A stretch of DNA of 64,000 nucleotides from Opitutaceae bacterium (GTDB taxonomy: Bacteria; Verrucomicrobiota; Verrucomicrobiia; Opitutales; Opitutaceae): NCBI GenBank assembly GCA_017994935.1, contig JAGOJU010000006.1, positions 1 through 64,000 of the forward strand, read 5' to 3'. The position numbers and the translations under genes were made by a program. Shown here piece by piece: positions 17,396-27,699 of the stretch (position 1 is the first letter of the stretch; every line of letters starts with the position of its first letter). Below the pieces are notes generated by a model that saw nothing but the letters and a program-made list of their open reading frames with translations, was not told the DNA's origin and ran no database searches.

Positions 17396-19285
17396 ATGAA
17401 ACCTGGCCTGAAAACCCTCTCCGTCGCACTGCTGCTGCTCGGTCTCATCCTCGTTAACTACCTCGCGTCCCGCCTCCCAATCCGGGCCGACGCAACCGCC
17501 GAGCACATCTACACGCTTTCCGATGGCACGAAGTCCCTGCTCTCCAAGATCGAGGAGCCTGTTGTCCTCGACTACTATTTCACCCGGTCCGCCAACGGCC
17601 TTCCGATCCAATACAAGAACTACGCCGAGCGCATCCGCGAAATGCTGAGGCAGTACGTGCGCGCATCAGGAGGTAAACTCACCCTCAATGTCGTCGATCC
17701 TCGACCCGACACCCAGGAGGAGGAGCGCGCCGGCGCTGCTGGCCTGCAGCCGCAGCGTCTCGCAACGGGCGAGACCTTCTATTTCGGACTGGTGGCAATT
17801 CAGGCGGATCAGCAGAAGGAGATTCCATCGTTCACTCCGCAGCGCGAGTCGTTCCTCGAGTACGATATTTCGCAGCTGATCTACAGCGTGCAGGCGGTTG
17901 CAAAGAAGAAGCTTGGACTCATCACCAGCCTTCCGCTCCAGGCTCCTCCGATGAATCCCATGATGATGATGCAGCAGCGGCAGCGGCCCACCGGTCAGCT
18001 TGTCGCCGACGAGTGGGCGAAGTCCTTCGAGATCGTTCCTGTGGAGGCAACCGCAACTTCGCTGCCGGCCGGTCTCGACGTGCTGGCGGTCATCCATCCC
18101 CAAAACCTTACTCCAAAGCTCGAATTCGCGATCGATCAGTTTCTCTTGGAAGGCAAGCCCGTGTTCGTGGCTGTCGATCCCGCATCGCAATACTTCAGAC
18201 GGATGGGGGGACAGAATGCAATGTTCGGGGGACCCCAGCCCAATGTCTCCAGCGACCTGCCCATGCTGAAGGCCTGGGGTGTCACCTACAATCCGCAGAA
18301 CGTCGTGGGCGATCTCGACAACGCGACCTCCGTCCAGACCGGTCCGGGAGGCGTAGTACGCTACCCGATATGGCTTTCACTGACGGAGGATTCATTCAGC
18401 CGGCAGGCCGCCATGGTGGGCCAGCTGAAGTCACTGCTCTTTGTCGAAAGCGGCAGCCTCACTGTGGACGCCTCAGGACGGACGGTGACACCTCTTATCG
18501 AATCCTCCGCCAATTCCGGGGATGTTCCCGCCATGACGCTTCAATTTGCGCAACCGGAGGATGTGGCGCGGCAGATCACTCCCTCCGGCAAAAAAAATAT
18601 CGCCGTCCTGATCACGGGAAAATTCTCCACCGCCTTCCCCGATGGAGCCCCCAAGGAGGAACCGCCCTCGGATCCGAACTCGAAGGAAACCAAGGAGCCG
18701 AAGAAGCCTGAACCCGCTGCGGCGCCGGCACTCAAGAGTTCCAGCTCGAGTTCGACCCTCTTTGTCATCGCAGACACCGACTGGCTCTTTGACGACTACA
18801 GCGTCGAGCGTTTCAACTTCCTAGGCACCCAGGCCGCCCGCCCCCTCAACGATAACCTGGCCTTTGCGAGCAACAGCCTTGAGTTCCTCGGCGGATCCAA
18901 GGACCTGATTTCCCTGCGCGGCAAGGGCAGTTCGGTCCGGCCTTTCACCGTCGTACGCAACATGGAGATTGAGGCCCAGAAGCGCTACCAGGACCAGTTG
19001 ACCGCGCTTGAAGGCCGTCTCGCGGATGTTCAGAAAAAACTGAGCGATCTCCAGGGCAAGAGCAACGAGGGCAACCGCCTGATCGCAACCCCCGAGGTAC
19101 AGAAGGCCATCGAGGACTTTCAGGCGCAACAGGCGACCATGCGCGGCGAGCGCCGCGAGATCCGCAAGGCACTCCGCGAGGACATCGAATTTCTGGAAAA
19201 CAGCCTTCTCGCCATAAACCTCCTTGCCCCCGTCATTCTCGTCGTCCTGTTCGGATTCTGGTTCCAGCGCGAACGCCGCGCGTAG
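17396..19285 (+). CDS. GldG-like ABC transporter auxiliary protein
   Basis: 629 residues. An N-terminal membrane segment (about 7-23), a large extracytoplasmic domain of the ABC_transp_aux type and a C-terminal membrane segment (about 605-623) give the standard GldG layout. Residues about 415-440 form a Pro/Glu/Lys-rich linker, and residues 525-590 look like a coiled coil. It acts with the preceding ATPase and permease; its binding partner is not known. Confidence 0.85.
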   Translation: MKPGLKTLSVALLLLGLILVNYLASRLPIRADATAEHIYTLSDGTKSLLSKIEEPVVLDYYFTRSANGLPIQYKNYAERIREMLRQYVRASGGKLTLNVVDPRPDTQEEERAGAAGLQPQRLATGETFYFGLVAIQADQQKEIPSFTPQRESFLEYDISQLIYSVQAVAKKKLGLITSLPLQAPPMNPMMMMQQRQRPTGQLVADEWAKSFEIVPVEATATSLPAGLDVLAVIHPQNLTPKLEFAIDQFLLEGKPVFVAVDPASQYFRRMGGQNAMFGGPQPNVSSDLPMLKAWGVTYNPQNVVGDLDNATSVQTGPGGVVRYPIWLSLTEDSFSRQAAMVGQLKSLLFVESGSLTVDASGRTVTPLIESSANSGDVPAMTLQFAQPEDVARQITPSGKKNIAVLITGKFSTAFPDGAPKEEPPSDPNSKETKEPKKPEPAAAPALKSSSSSSTLFVIADTDWLFDDYSVERFNFLGTQAARPLNDNLAFASNSLEFLGGSKDLISLRGKGSSVRPFTVVRNMEIEAQKRYQDQLTALEGRLADVQKKLSDLQGKSNEGNRLIATPEVQKAIEDFQAQQATMRGERREIRKALREDIEFLENSLLAINLLAPVILVVLFGFWFQRERRA

Positions 19286-19333
19286 CCGTCGCCGCCAACT
19301 GTCGATCCATCGACCCACTCCCTCGCTGAAGGC

Positions 19334-20536
19334 ATGAAACTAAAAACACTCGTTGTCGTCGTCGCCATCCTCGCAGCCGTTGCAGTCGCAGTTCATTTCC
19401 TCACGCGCCCGGCAAAGCAGCCCCCCGCGGACGCCCGGATCGGTCAACCGTTGATCGCCCGCTCGGTGATCGAGCAGGCCCACAGTGTCCGCCTTGCGGA
19501 AAATGGAAAGACCGTGACGCTTACAAAATCCGACGGAGGCGTCTGGCGCGTGGCCGAGTACTATGATTTCCCCGCCGACTTCACCAAACTCTCCCGCCTC
19601 GTCGGCGATCTGACAGGAGCCAGGCTCGAGCGCCTGGTGACACAGAATCCCGAGCGCATTGCGACCCTCGAATTCAAGGATACCAGCATCACACTGTCCG
19701 ACAGCGGAAACAAGAACACGTGGTCCCTCACTCTCGGCAAATACGCGGAGGGCGGCGGACGCTTCGTCCGCTTCGACAAGGAAAACAAGGCGTTCCTCAC
19801 GAGATTGAATGCCTACCTTGATGTGGAGCCGAAGAACTGGGCGGATGCCAGCCTGCTTTCGCTCAAGCCCGAGGACATTGCCAGCGTCGAGCTTTCCTTT
19901 CCCGACGGCAAGACCCTCACCGCCAAACGGGCCAAGAAGGAGGATACGTTCAGTTCCGAAGCGGCCCCTTCGGGCAAACGACTCAAGAGCGAGAGTATCG
20001 CCTCGCTCATCTCCAGCGTAGGCACGCTTCGTTTCTCAGATACGAATGATCTCAACGACCCCAACGCGGTCGCCGCCAGCGCGCACTCACGCACGATCCG
20101 GTTCACGACATTCGACGGGAAAACCGTTGCAGTAAACCTGGGTCGAAAACCAGAGCAGAAAATCATCAAGGCTCCCGAGGCGAAGAAGGACGGCACCACA
20201 GGCCCCACCGCTCTGGGCACCGTCACTGATCTCGCCAAGAACGCTGGCCAAGCAGCAGCTGACGTCGCCGTGGCTGGTGACGCCCACAAGGCCGAAGAAA
20301 AGAGCGGCCCCGCAAAGGCGGCTGAAACCACAGAAACGATTCCCGCAGGGCCCGTTTTTGTTTCCATCTCGAATTCGGATGCCTCGGCTCCCGTCAATGC
20401 GCTGATGAAAAAGCGCGCCTTCCAGGTCTACGAATCCGCCTTCACCAGCCTTCCGACAACCGAGGCTGACCTGTGGGAGAGCATCCCCGCTCCCGCTCCG
20501 CAGACAGCGGCCCCGAAATCCCCTGCGACTCCCTGA
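19334..20536 (+). CDS. DUF4340 domain protein of the Gld-type ABC operon
   Basis: 400 residues with an N-terminal membrane anchor (residues 2-21) and repeated beta-rich DUF4340-like modules: WRVAEYYDFPADFTKLSRLVGDL and then TWSLTLGKYAEGGGRFVR. A low-complexity Ala/Lys-rich stretch lies around residues 275-335. Such proteins typically follow GldG-like genes, as here, 48 bases downstream, and are thought to be extracytoplasmic partners of the exporter. The precise role is unknown. Confidence 0.8.
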   Translation: MKLKTLVVVVAILAAVAVAVHFLTRPAKQPPADARIGQPLIARSVIEQAHSVRLAENGKTVTLTKSDGGVWRVAEYYDFPADFTKLSRLVGDLTGARLERLVTQNPERIATLEFKDTSITLSDSGNKNTWSLTLGKYAEGGGRFVRFDKENKAFLTRLNAYLDVEPKNWADASLLSLKPEDIASVELSFPDGKTLTAKRAKKEDTFSSEAAPSGKRLKSESIASLISSVGTLRFSDTNDLNDPNAVAASAHSRTIRFTTFDGKTVAVNLGRKPEQKIIKAPEAKKDGTTGPTALGTVTDLAKNAGQAAADVAVAGDAHKAEEKSGPAKAAETTETIPAGPVFVSISNSDASAPVNALMKKRAFQVYESAFTSLPTTEADLWESIPAPAPQTAAPKSPATP

Positions 20537-20585
20537 CCTGCACCCCACCGCAGGGGATGGTCAGCTGGCCACATAATCGCTTTAC

Positions 20586-20619
20586 TTCATATCAACATAT
20601 CTGCATATGTTGATATGAA
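20586..20619. promoter_or_regulatory. Perfect 15-bp inverted repeat touching the metF start codon
   Basis: The arm at 20586-20600 (core CATATCAACATAT) is perfectly complementary to 20605-20619 across a 4-base spacer CTGC. The second arm ends one base before the metF ATG at 20620. It is strikingly AT-rich inside GC-rich DNA. It could be an operator for a dimeric repressor (ArsR- or SahR-like regulators of methionine genes are one possibility, inferred) or an RNA hairpin that shields the translation start. Confidence 0.75.
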
Positions 20620-21498
20620 ATGACCCCAGACCGACCAATCTCTCTCCTGTTTGCGGGGAAAAGGCCGCTGCGTTCGCTGGAGTTCTTTCCGCCAAAGGAT
20701 GATGCAGGGGTTGACGCACTCCGGCATGCGGCATCCGTCCTCAAGCGCATCGCGCCCGATTTCGTATCGGTGACCTATGGTGCGGGAGGAAGCACGCGCG
20801 AACGGACGAGCCAGGTAAGCGGCATGCTGAAGAATGAACTCGGCTTCACGGTCATGCCTCATCTTACCTGCGTGGGGCATTCGCGGGCCGAGCTCGTTTC
20901 GTTGGCCGATCGCATTCACGCAGATGGTTTCCGCAACATCATGGCGCTCCGTGGGGACCCCCCAAAAGGCGCCACCGCCTTTGCTCCTGCGCCCGATGGA
21001 TTGCACTTCGCCAATGAGCTGGTCGGACTCCTGAAGACAAGGCATCCTGACTTCTGTCTGGGTGTTGGCGGCTATCCGGAGAAACATCCCGAGGCACCTT
21101 CCCACGACTCGGACCTTGATGCCCTCCAGCGCAAGGTCGACGCCGGTGCGGCATTCATCACGACGCAGCTCTTCTTCGACAACGACGTCTATTTCTCCTT
21201 CGTCGAACGCTGCCATCGACGGGGCATCTCCGTTCCCATCCTCCCCGGCATCATGCCGGTGCTGTCACTCAAACAGATCCAGCGCTTTACCGCCATGTGC
21301 GGTGCATCGTTGCCGGCCCGGCTCCTGCGCCGGCTTCAGGCCACGGATGACAATCCCGAGGTCGTCGAAATGATCGGACTCGACTGGGCTCTCGACCAGA
21401 TTCGTGATCTCGTCGCGAAAGGCGCACCGGGATACCACCTGTACATCATGAACCGCGCCCGCGGCGCTCTTGCGCTTGCCGCAGGCCTGGCCGCATAG
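20620..21498 (+). CDS. metF: 5,10-methylenetetrahydrofolate reductase
   Basis: Flavoenzyme that makes 5-methyl-THF for methionine synthesis. The SLEFFPPKDD motif near residue 19, VSVTYGAGGSTRERT, PHLTCVGHSRAEL, ALRGDPP and AAFITTQLFFDN are all classic MetF segments. 292 residues matches bacterial MetF. The ATG directly follows a perfect 15-bp inverted repeat and there is no separate ribosome binding site, so expression is probably controlled there. No methionine synthase gene is in the window. Confidence 0.96.
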   Translation: MTPDRPISLLFAGKRPLRSLEFFPPKDDAGVDALRHAASVLKRIAPDFVSVTYGAGGSTRERTSQVSGMLKNELGFTVMPHLTCVGHSRAELVSLADRIHADGFRNIMALRGDPPKGATAFAPAPDGLHFANELVGLLKTRHPDFCLGVGGYPEKHPEAPSHDSDLDALQRKVDAGAAFITTQLFFDNDVYFSFVERCHRRGISVPILPGIMPVLSLKQIQRFTAMCGASLPARLLRRLQATDDNPEVVEMIGLDWALDQIRDLVAKGAPGYHLYIMNRARGALALAAGLAA

Positions 21499-21632
21499 CA
21501 TCTACGCGAGCAGGCTGCCCTTTGAACCCGGTGCCGCCATGAGTACCCCGGCTTTCCCATCGAGCGTGTCTCATGAAATAGGAAGAGCTCCCCCAGCTTG
21601 CGTGCCGACCCGCTCCCCGCAGCTTGACCGCC

Positions 21633-22745
21633 ATGTCTCTCCGTCTCAGCCGTCTCCCGCAAATCCTTGCACTCGCCGCCCTGCTCGGATCATCGACAGA
21701 GGTCTTCGCCGCATTCACCCTCAAAGGCAGCCTTCCAAACGGAGGTGCGGAGGCTCAAGTCGAGGTCCTGCGAGAATCCCTCGAAGGCCGGAATCTCTCC
21801 TCCATCGTCTCGACGCGGATTCATGGCTCGGAATTCGAATTGCAGGTGCCGTCGGAAACAGGATTGTTCACGCTCACAATCGGCGAAACGAAAGGCACGT
21901 TTGTCGCCTCCGAGAACCAGGTTCTCAGCGTAACTTCCGCCAGCGATGGCAAGTCTCTCCTGATCTCAGGCACCCCGGATCAGGACGCCTACCTCGCCTA
22001 CGAAAGGTATCGCTCCGCGTCACTGGCTCGCCTGGTCCTCAGTGTTCGTGAGGCGGTCCGCACCGCCCGCGCGTCCGGCAATCAATCCAGGGTCGACGAA
22101 CTGACCGAGGATGAAGTCGCCGGTTACAATCTCCATCGGCGGGAGCTCACGGACTTCACGCTGGCGCACCTGAAGGGCACAGCCGCGATCTACCCGGCGT
22201 CGCTTCGCTGGGATGGCGACTACCGCCTGGAGGAACTGTCCGCGCTTGTCGTCGACTATGCAGCGAGACATCCGGGACTTGAAATCTGCAGGCAGCTCCA
22301 GGAGCGCATTCACCGGTTTCACCGTGTCGCGCGTGGGGCTGTCGCCCCCAACCTCACCGCATCGACACCCGCAGGTGTGTCGCTCTCTCTCGAATCCCTG
22401 CGCGGCAAGGTGGTTCTTGTCGATTTCTGGGCCTCGTGGTGCGCACCCTGCCGCCTGGAGAACCGTCACTACAGGGAGATCCACAAGCGGTATCGAGATC
22501 GCGGTTTCGAAATCCTCGCCGTGTCCGTTGACACCCGGGTTTCGGACTGGAAGGCGGCGATCGCCAAGGACCAGGCCGACTGGCTGCACGTTTCGGATCT
22601 TGCAGGATGGAAGAGTCCGCTCGCGGGAAGCTGGAATGTCAGCGCACTCCCTGCAAATTTCCTTCTCGACCGTGAAGGCCGGATCCTAGCAAAGGACCTC
22701 CGCGGCCGGTCTCTCGATGAGGCGCTTCATCATGCGATGAAATAG
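21633..22745 (+). CDS. TlpA-like periplasmic thioredoxin with N-terminal DUF4369-like domain
   Basis: 370 residues. A signal peptide (residues 1-26) is followed by a DUF4369-like region (about 27-110), a helical segment, and a C-terminal TlpA/ResA thioredoxin domain with the redox motif CAPC at 270-273 (WASWCAPC). It probably reduces or isomerises disulfides of exported proteins, for example in cytochrome c maturation, but no ccm or res gene is nearby. ATG at 21633 preferred over a TTG at 21624. Confidence 0.87.
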   Translation: MSLRLSRLPQILALAALLGSSTEVFAAFTLKGSLPNGGAEAQVEVLRESLEGRNLSSIVSTRIHGSEFELQVPSETGLFTLTIGETKGTFVASENQVLSVTSASDGKSLLISGTPDQDAYLAYERYRSASLARLVLSVREAVRTARASGNQSRVDELTEDEVAGYNLHRRELTDFTLAHLKGTAAIYPASLRWDGDYRLEELSALVVDYAARHPGLEICRQLQERIHRFHRVARGAVAPNLTASTPAGVSLSLESLRGKVVLVDFWASWCAPCRLENRHYREIHKRYRDRGFEILAVSVDTRVSDWKAAIAKDQADWLHVSDLAGWKSPLAGSWNVSALPANFLLDREGRILAKDLRGRSLDEALHHAMK

Positions 22746-22784
22746 CCCGCCCCGGACACGCCCCACGCCAGGCAATCCGGGAGC

Positions 22785-23114
22785 TTACGCCAGGCTTGCA
22801 ACCTGCCGGCTGAGCGACTTCTCCAGGCTCCCGCACACCAGGTCGCACAGCTTGGGAATCGTCGGGTCGGCGATGTGGTAGAATACCTGCAGCCCCGCTT
22901 TCCGCCGCCCAAGCACGTGGGCGGAGGTCAGGGTCTGCAGGTGGCGCGACACATTGGCCTGGGTTCCTCCCGTGGCCTCGACCAGATCGGAAACGTTCTT
23001 CTCCCCGTTGAAAAGGGCCTGGATGAGCCGCAGCCGCATCGGTTCCGATAGGACAGCAAAGCGCCGGGCCACCAGTTCAAGGGCTTCATTCGAAAATTGG
23101 GCATGCCTGATCAT
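22785..23114 (-). CDS. ArsR-family transcriptional regulator
   Basis: 109 residues, a winged helix-turn-helix of the ArsR type: LSEPMRLRLIQALFNGEKNVSDLVEATGGTQANVSRHLQTL, then the wing with GRRKAGLQVFYHIAD. The recognition-region metal-binding Cys pair of ArsR/SmtB (ELCVCDL) is absent. Two cysteines lie in the last helix (LCDLVC), so redox or sulfur sensing is as likely as metal sensing. It is divergent from a DUF2892 gene and an RND efflux pair, which it probably represses through a dyad at 23149-23172. ATG at 23114 chosen over a TTG six bases upstream. Confidence 0.9.
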   Translation of the reverse strand: MIRHAQFSNEALELVARRFAVLSEPMRLRLIQALFNGEKNVSDLVEATGGTQANVSRHLQTLTSAHVLGRRKAGLQVFYHIADPTIPKLCDLVCGSLEKSLSRQVASLA

Positions 23115-23148
23115 GCGCAAAGCGTATCAGGTCTTGACGACTATTCAA

Positions 23149-23172
23149 GTATATGATTGCTTTCGCATATAC
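23149..23172. promoter_or_regulatory. Candidate ArsR-type operator in the divergent arsR/DUF2892 region
   Basis: The arms GTATATG (23149-23155) and CATATAC (23166-23172) form a perfect inverted repeat with a 10-base spacer, 6 bases before the DUF2892 ATG and 34 bases from the regulator's start. AT-rich dyads of this spacing are typical ArsR-family operators. The assignment to this regulator is inference. Confidence 0.55.
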
Positions 23173-23178
23173 GTTATT

Positions 23179-23403
23179 ATGAAAACCGAATCCCTCATCC
23201 GTGTCCTCGCCGGGTCAGTCGTCCTCCTCGGATGCGCCCTCACCGTCTTCATCGACCCTCGCTGGATCCTCCTGCCGGTCTTCGTCGGCATCAACCTGAT
23301 CCAGTCGGCCTTCACGGGTTTCTGTCCGCCCCTGTTCATCCTGAACAGGCTGGGCTGGATCGATCACTCGACCGGACGCATCCGCCGCCCGCGCAGCGCC
23401 TGA
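23179..23403 (+). CDS. DUF2892 (YgaP-type membrane domain) small protein
   Basis: 74 residues with two hydrophobic segments (about 6-24 and 28-48) separated by a short turn, and the FTGFCPPLFILNRLG motif typical of DUF2892 membrane domains such as the tail of the rhodanese YgaP. It is 7 bases upstream of the efflux membrane-fusion gene and is the first gene of the ArsR-controlled unit. The ATG at 23179 is the natural start because upstream sequence belongs to the operator. Function unknown. Confidence 0.8.
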   Translation: MKTESLIRVLAGSVVLLGCALTVFIDPRWILLPVFVGINLIQSAFTGFCPPLFILNRLGWIDHSTGRIRRPRSA

Positions 23404-23410
23404 GGCAATC

Positions 23411-24421
23411 ATGCGCTTCCGGATCCTTCCGCTCCTGCTCGCAGGCCTGACAATCGCCGCCTGCCACAAGCCGCCTCCGGCAGCCGCGACAGGCGAGTCT
23501 GCCGCAATCGAGGTCGGCACTGTCGTGGCAAGGAGCGATGCCGTGCCCGCCTTCATCGAGGTTCCCGCCGCCGTGCGGCCGGCTCAGCGCGCCGCGATTT
23601 CCGCCCAGCTCACCGGCCCCATCCTCAAAATGCCCGAGCTCGGCCAGACAGCGGCCGCGAATGAAGTGCTCGTCGAAATCTCCTCTCCCGATGCGGAAGC
23701 GCGCCTCGGTCTCGTCCGCGCCCAGCTCGCAGAGGCCGAACGCGCCGTCACCCGCGAACGCGACCTTGTCGACCGCCGCGTCAGTCCCGCCGAGTCGCTG
23801 CGCGCTGCCACGGATGCCCTTCACATCGCCCGGGCTGCAACAGCCGCGGCGGAGGCTCATCTTGCCCACACACGCATCTTCACCCCGTTTGCCGGGATCG
23901 TGACCGCGCAGCACAAGCTCACCGGGGATCTCGCCACGCCCGGCTCTGCGCTTCTGGTCCTCGAATCAACCCGGGATTTCCGCGCGGAAGGCGCCATTCC
24001 GGCGGAGAATTCCCGGACTTTCGCCACGGGCACCGAAATCCTTGTTCAAACCGATCCGAAGTCCCCTCCCCTCCGCGGGCGGATCGAGGAAATAGCCCCC
24101 TCCGATCCTCGCACCTTCACCCGCTTCGCCAAGGTTTCCTTCTCCACCTCCTCGGCCTTCTCCGGACAGTTCGCCCGCCTGCTTGTTCCTGCGGGACAGA
24201 GCAGCGCCATCCTGGTGCCGCGGTCGACCGTGACAACCTTCGGGCAAATGGACCGCATCTTCGTCGTCAGCGACGGACGGGCTTCCCTCCGCCTCGTCAG
24301 GATCGGACGCACGATCGGTGACACCGTCGAAATCCTCTCCGGACTCGCCCCAGGTGAGGCCGTCGTCGTCACACCGTCCGCGGCCCTGCGCGACGGATCC
24401 CCCATCACGATCAGGCCATGA
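23411..24421 (+). CDS. RND efflux periplasmic adaptor (membrane fusion) protein
   Basis: 336 residues. A lipoprotein-like signal ([11 protein letters not shown], Cys near residue 18) is followed by the biotinyl-lipoyl barrel halves, a short helical hairpin (about residues 95-140), and the beta-barrel domain ending in [15 protein letters not shown]. It links the RND pump in the inner membrane to an outer-membrane channel, which is not encoded here. It overlaps the pump gene by 4 bases (ATGA). Confidence 0.92.
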   Translation: MRFRILPLLLAGLTIAACHKPPPAAATGESAAIEVGTVVARSDAVPAFIEVPAAVRPAQRAAISAQLTGPILKMPELGQTAAANEVLVEISSPDAEARLGLVRAQLAEAERAVTRERDLVDRRVSPAESLRAATDALHIARAATAAAEAHLAHTRIFTPFAGIVTAQHKLTGDLATPGSALLVLESTRDFRAEGAIPAENSRTFATGTEILVQTDPKSPPLRGRIEEIAPSDPRTFTRFAKVSFSTSSAFSGQFARLLVPAGQSSAILVPRSTVTTFGQMDRIFVVSDGRASLRLVRIGRTIGDTVEILSGLAPGEAVVVTPSAALRDGSPITIRP

Positions 24422-27400
24422 GCAACCCCGGATTGCCCGCGCGCGACAGCTTTGCCGGCCGCCTTGCATCCGCATTCACCGGATCGAGACTGACTCCTCT
24501 CGCCATTCTGGCGTCGCTGCTCCTGGGGTTGTTCGCGGTGATCATGCTCCCGCGCGAAGAGGAGCCCCAGATCAAGGTGCCGATGATCGACGTGCTCGTC
24601 GCCATGCCGGGCGCCACCGCCCACGAGGTCGAGAACCGTATTACGCGCCCCCTGGAGAAATTCCTGTGGGAGATTCCAGGGGTGGAATACCTCTACTCCA
24701 CGTCGCGGCCCGGTCAGTCCGTGGTCATCGTGCGTTTTTTCGTCGGGTCCGACCTCGAGGGAGCCCTGGTGCGGCTCAACAAACAATTCGCCGCCCACGC
24801 CGATCGCATGCCTCCCGGTGCGTCTTCACCCTTGGTGAAGCCACGCACCATCGACGACGTGCCTGTTGCAGCCCTCACCCTCCACAGCAGCGTCCACGAT
24901 CATTTCTCCCTCCGACGTCTGGCGGCGCAGCTGGATGATGAAATCAAGTCCCTCCCGGAAATCGCGGAGACGACCCTGATCGGAGGCCTTCGCCGTCAAT
25001 TGCGCGTTCAGATCGACCCGGCCAGGCTCGCAGCCCGTCACCTCACTTTCGACGATGTTGCGCGCTCACTCCAGGCCGCCAATGCAAGAAGCCAGGCCGG
25101 CACGCTTTCCGCCGCCAACAGCGAGCTCCTCATCGAGGTCGGGGACTTCCTGCGGGATGCCAACGACGCCTCCGGCGTCACCCTGGGAGCATCCGATGGT
25201 AGCGCGATTTTTCTTCGCGACGTCGCCACCGTCTTCGAAGGACCCGCCGAACCTGCAGACTACGTGCTCTTCGGCAGCCCGAGTGTCGACGAAGAAGCCG
25301 CTGTCACACTCAGCATTGCCAAGCGACCCGGCGCCAATGCCATTCGTGTCGTTCGGGAAATCGAGGCGACCGTCCAACGCCTGCAGGGCGTTCTGCTGCC
25401 CCAGGATGTCACGGTCTCGGTGACGCGAAACTACGGAACAACAGCGAGTGAGAAGTCCAACGAACTCCTGTTTCACATGGGTATCGCCGTGTTCGGCGTC
25501 GCCGTGCTGATCCGCGCCTTCCTCGGCTGGCGCGAATCGCTCATCGTCCTGCTGGCCATTCCGGTCACGCTCGGCCTCACGCTGCTCGTCTTCTTCCTCT
25601 ACGGATATACGCTCAACCGGATCACGCTGTTTGCGCTTATCTTTTCCATCGGGATTCTCGTGGACGACGCGATCGTCGTTGTGGAAAACATCGTCCGGCA
25701 TCAGCGCCTCCCCTCTGCTGCGGGACGGCCACTGACTGAGATCGCCATCGAGGCCGTGCGCGAGGTTGGCAACCCCACCGTGCTCGCCACCTGGGCCGTC
25801 ATCGCCGCGGTCCTTCCCATGGCATTTGTCGGCGGCCTCATGGGGCCCTACATGCGCCCGATTCCCATCGGTGCCAGTGCAGCCATGCTCTTTTCTCTCG
25901 TCGTGGCTTTCACCGTCACTCCCTGGGCCGCGGTCCGCGTGCTGCGCCGCCGCTTTGCGAAGGAGCAGCCTGCCCGCGGTGCGTCCTCGGATGACGACCA
26001 CGCCCCCAATGACCTCTTCACGCGCCTCTACCATCGTGTGATCGATCCCATGATCGCGCAGGCACGCTGGCGCTGGCTCTTTCTCTCCTTCATTGCCTTG
26101 CTCCTGCTGGCTGCGGCCTCGCTCGTGCCACTGGGCTTTGTACAGGTCAAGATGCTCCCCTTCGACAACAAATCGGAGTTCCAGGTGATCCTCGATACCC
26201 CCGAGGGAACCACGCTCGAGGAGACCACGCGTATCGCCCGGGAAATGGCCGCCGCCATTCGCTCCGAACCCGAAGTCAGCGACTACCAGATCTACGCGGG
26301 CACCGCTGCGCCGTTCAACTTCAACGGCCTCGTCCGCCACTACTTTCAGCGCCGCGGTGCCAACGTGGCCGACATCCAGGTCAATCTCCTGCCAAAGGAC
26401 GAACGCTCAGATCAAAGCCATGATATCGCCGTGCGCGTGCGCCCCCGCCTGGCTGCCATTGCTGAAAAGCACGGCGCGGCCTTCGCCCTTGCAGAGGTCC
26501 CCCCCGGTCCGCCGGTGCTCCAGACGCTTGTCGCCGAAATCTACGGTCCCACGGAGAACGATCGCCTGGCGCTCGCAACTTCCATCAAGGACATCTTTCA
26601 GCAGACGGAGGGTGTGGTGGATGTGGACTGGTATGTCGAGGAACGGCAGCCAACCGTCTCCTTCCGCATCGACCGGCTGAAAGCCGCGCAGCTCGATGTC
26701 AGTGCCGGATCAATCACACAGGCACTGCGCACAGCCACCAGCGGCACCACCGTCGACCTCCTTCACCGCCCGCTTGAACGGGAGGACGTGGAGCTTCGCC
26801 TTGAATTGCCGCGTGACCGCAGGGGGCGTGCAGAGGATCTGCTCTCGCTGCACGTGGTGCCCGACAATCAGAGGATGCTTCCTCCCGGACAGCGCACCAC
26901 GGTGCCGCTCAGTGAACTGGTCTCGATCGAACGGACCCTTGGGGAACGAAACCTCTATCGCAAGAATCTCCGCCCGGTCGTCTACGTGACCGGCGACGTC
27001 GCCGGCGCCGTTGCAAGTCCCGCCTACGCGCTCTTTGCGATGAATCGAGCCATCGCCAAACTTGACGGTCGCAAGTTCGGGGGTACGCAATCCGACATTT
27101 CCCTCTATCATCTGCATCAGCCTGATTCGGATCTCGAGCCCTCGATCAAGTGGGATGGAGAGTGGCACGTCACACTGGAGGTTTTCCGCGATCTCGGCCT
27201 CGCATTCGCCGCAGTGTGCATCCTCATCTACATGCTGATGGTCGGCTGGTTCAAGAGCTACATGACGCCCTTCCTCATCATGGTCGTCATTCCGTTCTCC
27301 CTCATCGGCATCCTGCCGGCCCACGCCCTGATGGGCGCGTTCTTCACGGCCACCTCGATGATCGGATTCATGGCGGGAGCCGGCATCATCGTGCGCAATT

Positions 27401-27687
27401 CGATCATCCTTGTCGACTTCATCGAACTCCGTCGCTCTCACGGTCTGCCGCTCGCCGAGGCCGTTGTGGAAGCCGGGGCCATCCGTTTCCGACCCATGCT
27501 GCTGACTGCACTCGCGGTCGTGGTTGGTGCAAGCGTCATCCTGGCCGATCCGATCTTCCAGGGCCTTGCGCTATCCCTCGTCGCGGGCGAAATCGCCTCG
27601 CTGCTCATCAGCCGGTTCGCGGTGCCGGTCCTCTACTTCATGATGGAATCGCGCCGCGCCGCCCGCCGGCAATCGTCCCGCGCCTGA
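24418..27687 (+). CDS. RND family efflux transporter permease (AcrB-like)
   Basis: 1089 residues with the duplicated RND layout: a membrane helix at about 35, a large periplasmic loop, helices from about 355 on, then a repeat of the same in the second half. Motifs include the start P...[41 protein letters not shown] in helix 4 (with the paired acidic residues of proton relay) and [19 protein letters not shown] in the second half. It is proton-driven. It groups by eye with the multidrug-type (HAE) rather than the heavy-metal pumps, but the substrate is unknown. Its expression is probably under the divergent ArsR regulator. Confidence 0.93.
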   Translation: MSNPGLPARDSFAGRLASAFTGSRLTPLAILASLLLGLFAVIMLPREEEPQIKVPMIDVLVAMPGATAHEVENRITRPLEKFLWEIPGVEYLYSTSRPGQSVVIVRFFVGSDLEGALVRLNKQFAAHADRMPPGASSPLVKPRTIDDVPVAALTLHSSVHDHFSLRRLAAQLDDEIKSLPEIAETTLIGGLRRQLRVQIDPARLAARHLTFDDVARSLQAANARSQAGTLSAANSELLIEVGDFLRDANDASGVTLGASDGSAIFLRDVATVFEGPAEPADYVLFGSPSVDEEAAVTLSIAKRPGANAIRVVREIEATVQRLQGVLLPQDVTVSVTRNYGTTASEKSNELLFHMGIAVFGVAVLIRAFLGWRESLIVLLAIPVTLGLTLLVFFLYGYTLNRITLFALIFSIGILVDDAIVVVENIVRHQRLPSAAGRPLTEIAIEAVREVGNPTVLATWAVIAAVLPMAFVGGLMGPYMRPIPIGASAAMLFSLVVAFTVTPWAAVRVLRRRFAKEQPARGASSDDDHAPNDLFTRLYHRVIDPMIAQARWRWLFLSFIALLLLAAASLVPLGFVQVKMLPFDNKSEFQVILDTPEGTTLEETTRIAREMAAAIRSEPEVSDYQIYAGTAAPFNFNGLVRHYFQRRGANVADIQVNLLPKDERSDQSHDIAVRVRPRLAAIAEKHGAAFALAEVPPGPPVLQTLVAEIYGPTENDRLALATSIKDIFQQTEGVVDVDWYVEERQPTVSFRIDRLKAAQLDVSAGSITQALRTATSGTTVDLLHRPLEREDVELRLELPRDRRGRAEDLLSLHVVPDNQRMLPPGQRTTVPLSELVSIERTLGERNLYRKNLRPVVYVTGDVAGAVASPAYALFAMNRAIAKLDGRKFGGTQSDISLYHLHQPDSDLEPSIKWDGEWHVTLEVFRDLGLAFAAVCILIYMLMVGWFKSYMTPFLIMVVIPFSLIGILPAHALMGAFFTATSMIGFMAGAGIIVRNSIILVDFIELRRSHGLPLAEAVVEAGAIRFRPMLLTALAVVVGASVILADPIFQGLALSLVAGEIASLLISRFAVPVLYFMMESRRAARRQSSRA

Positions 27688-27699
27688 TGCCGGGCGCCT

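Noticed and set aside
25066..26340. Long antisense reading frame (424 codons) inside the RND permease gene
   Set aside because: It mirrors the high-G+C codon pattern of the permease on the other strand, is rich in Arg/Asp/Gly/His, has no recognisable domain, and the permease is a clear family member.
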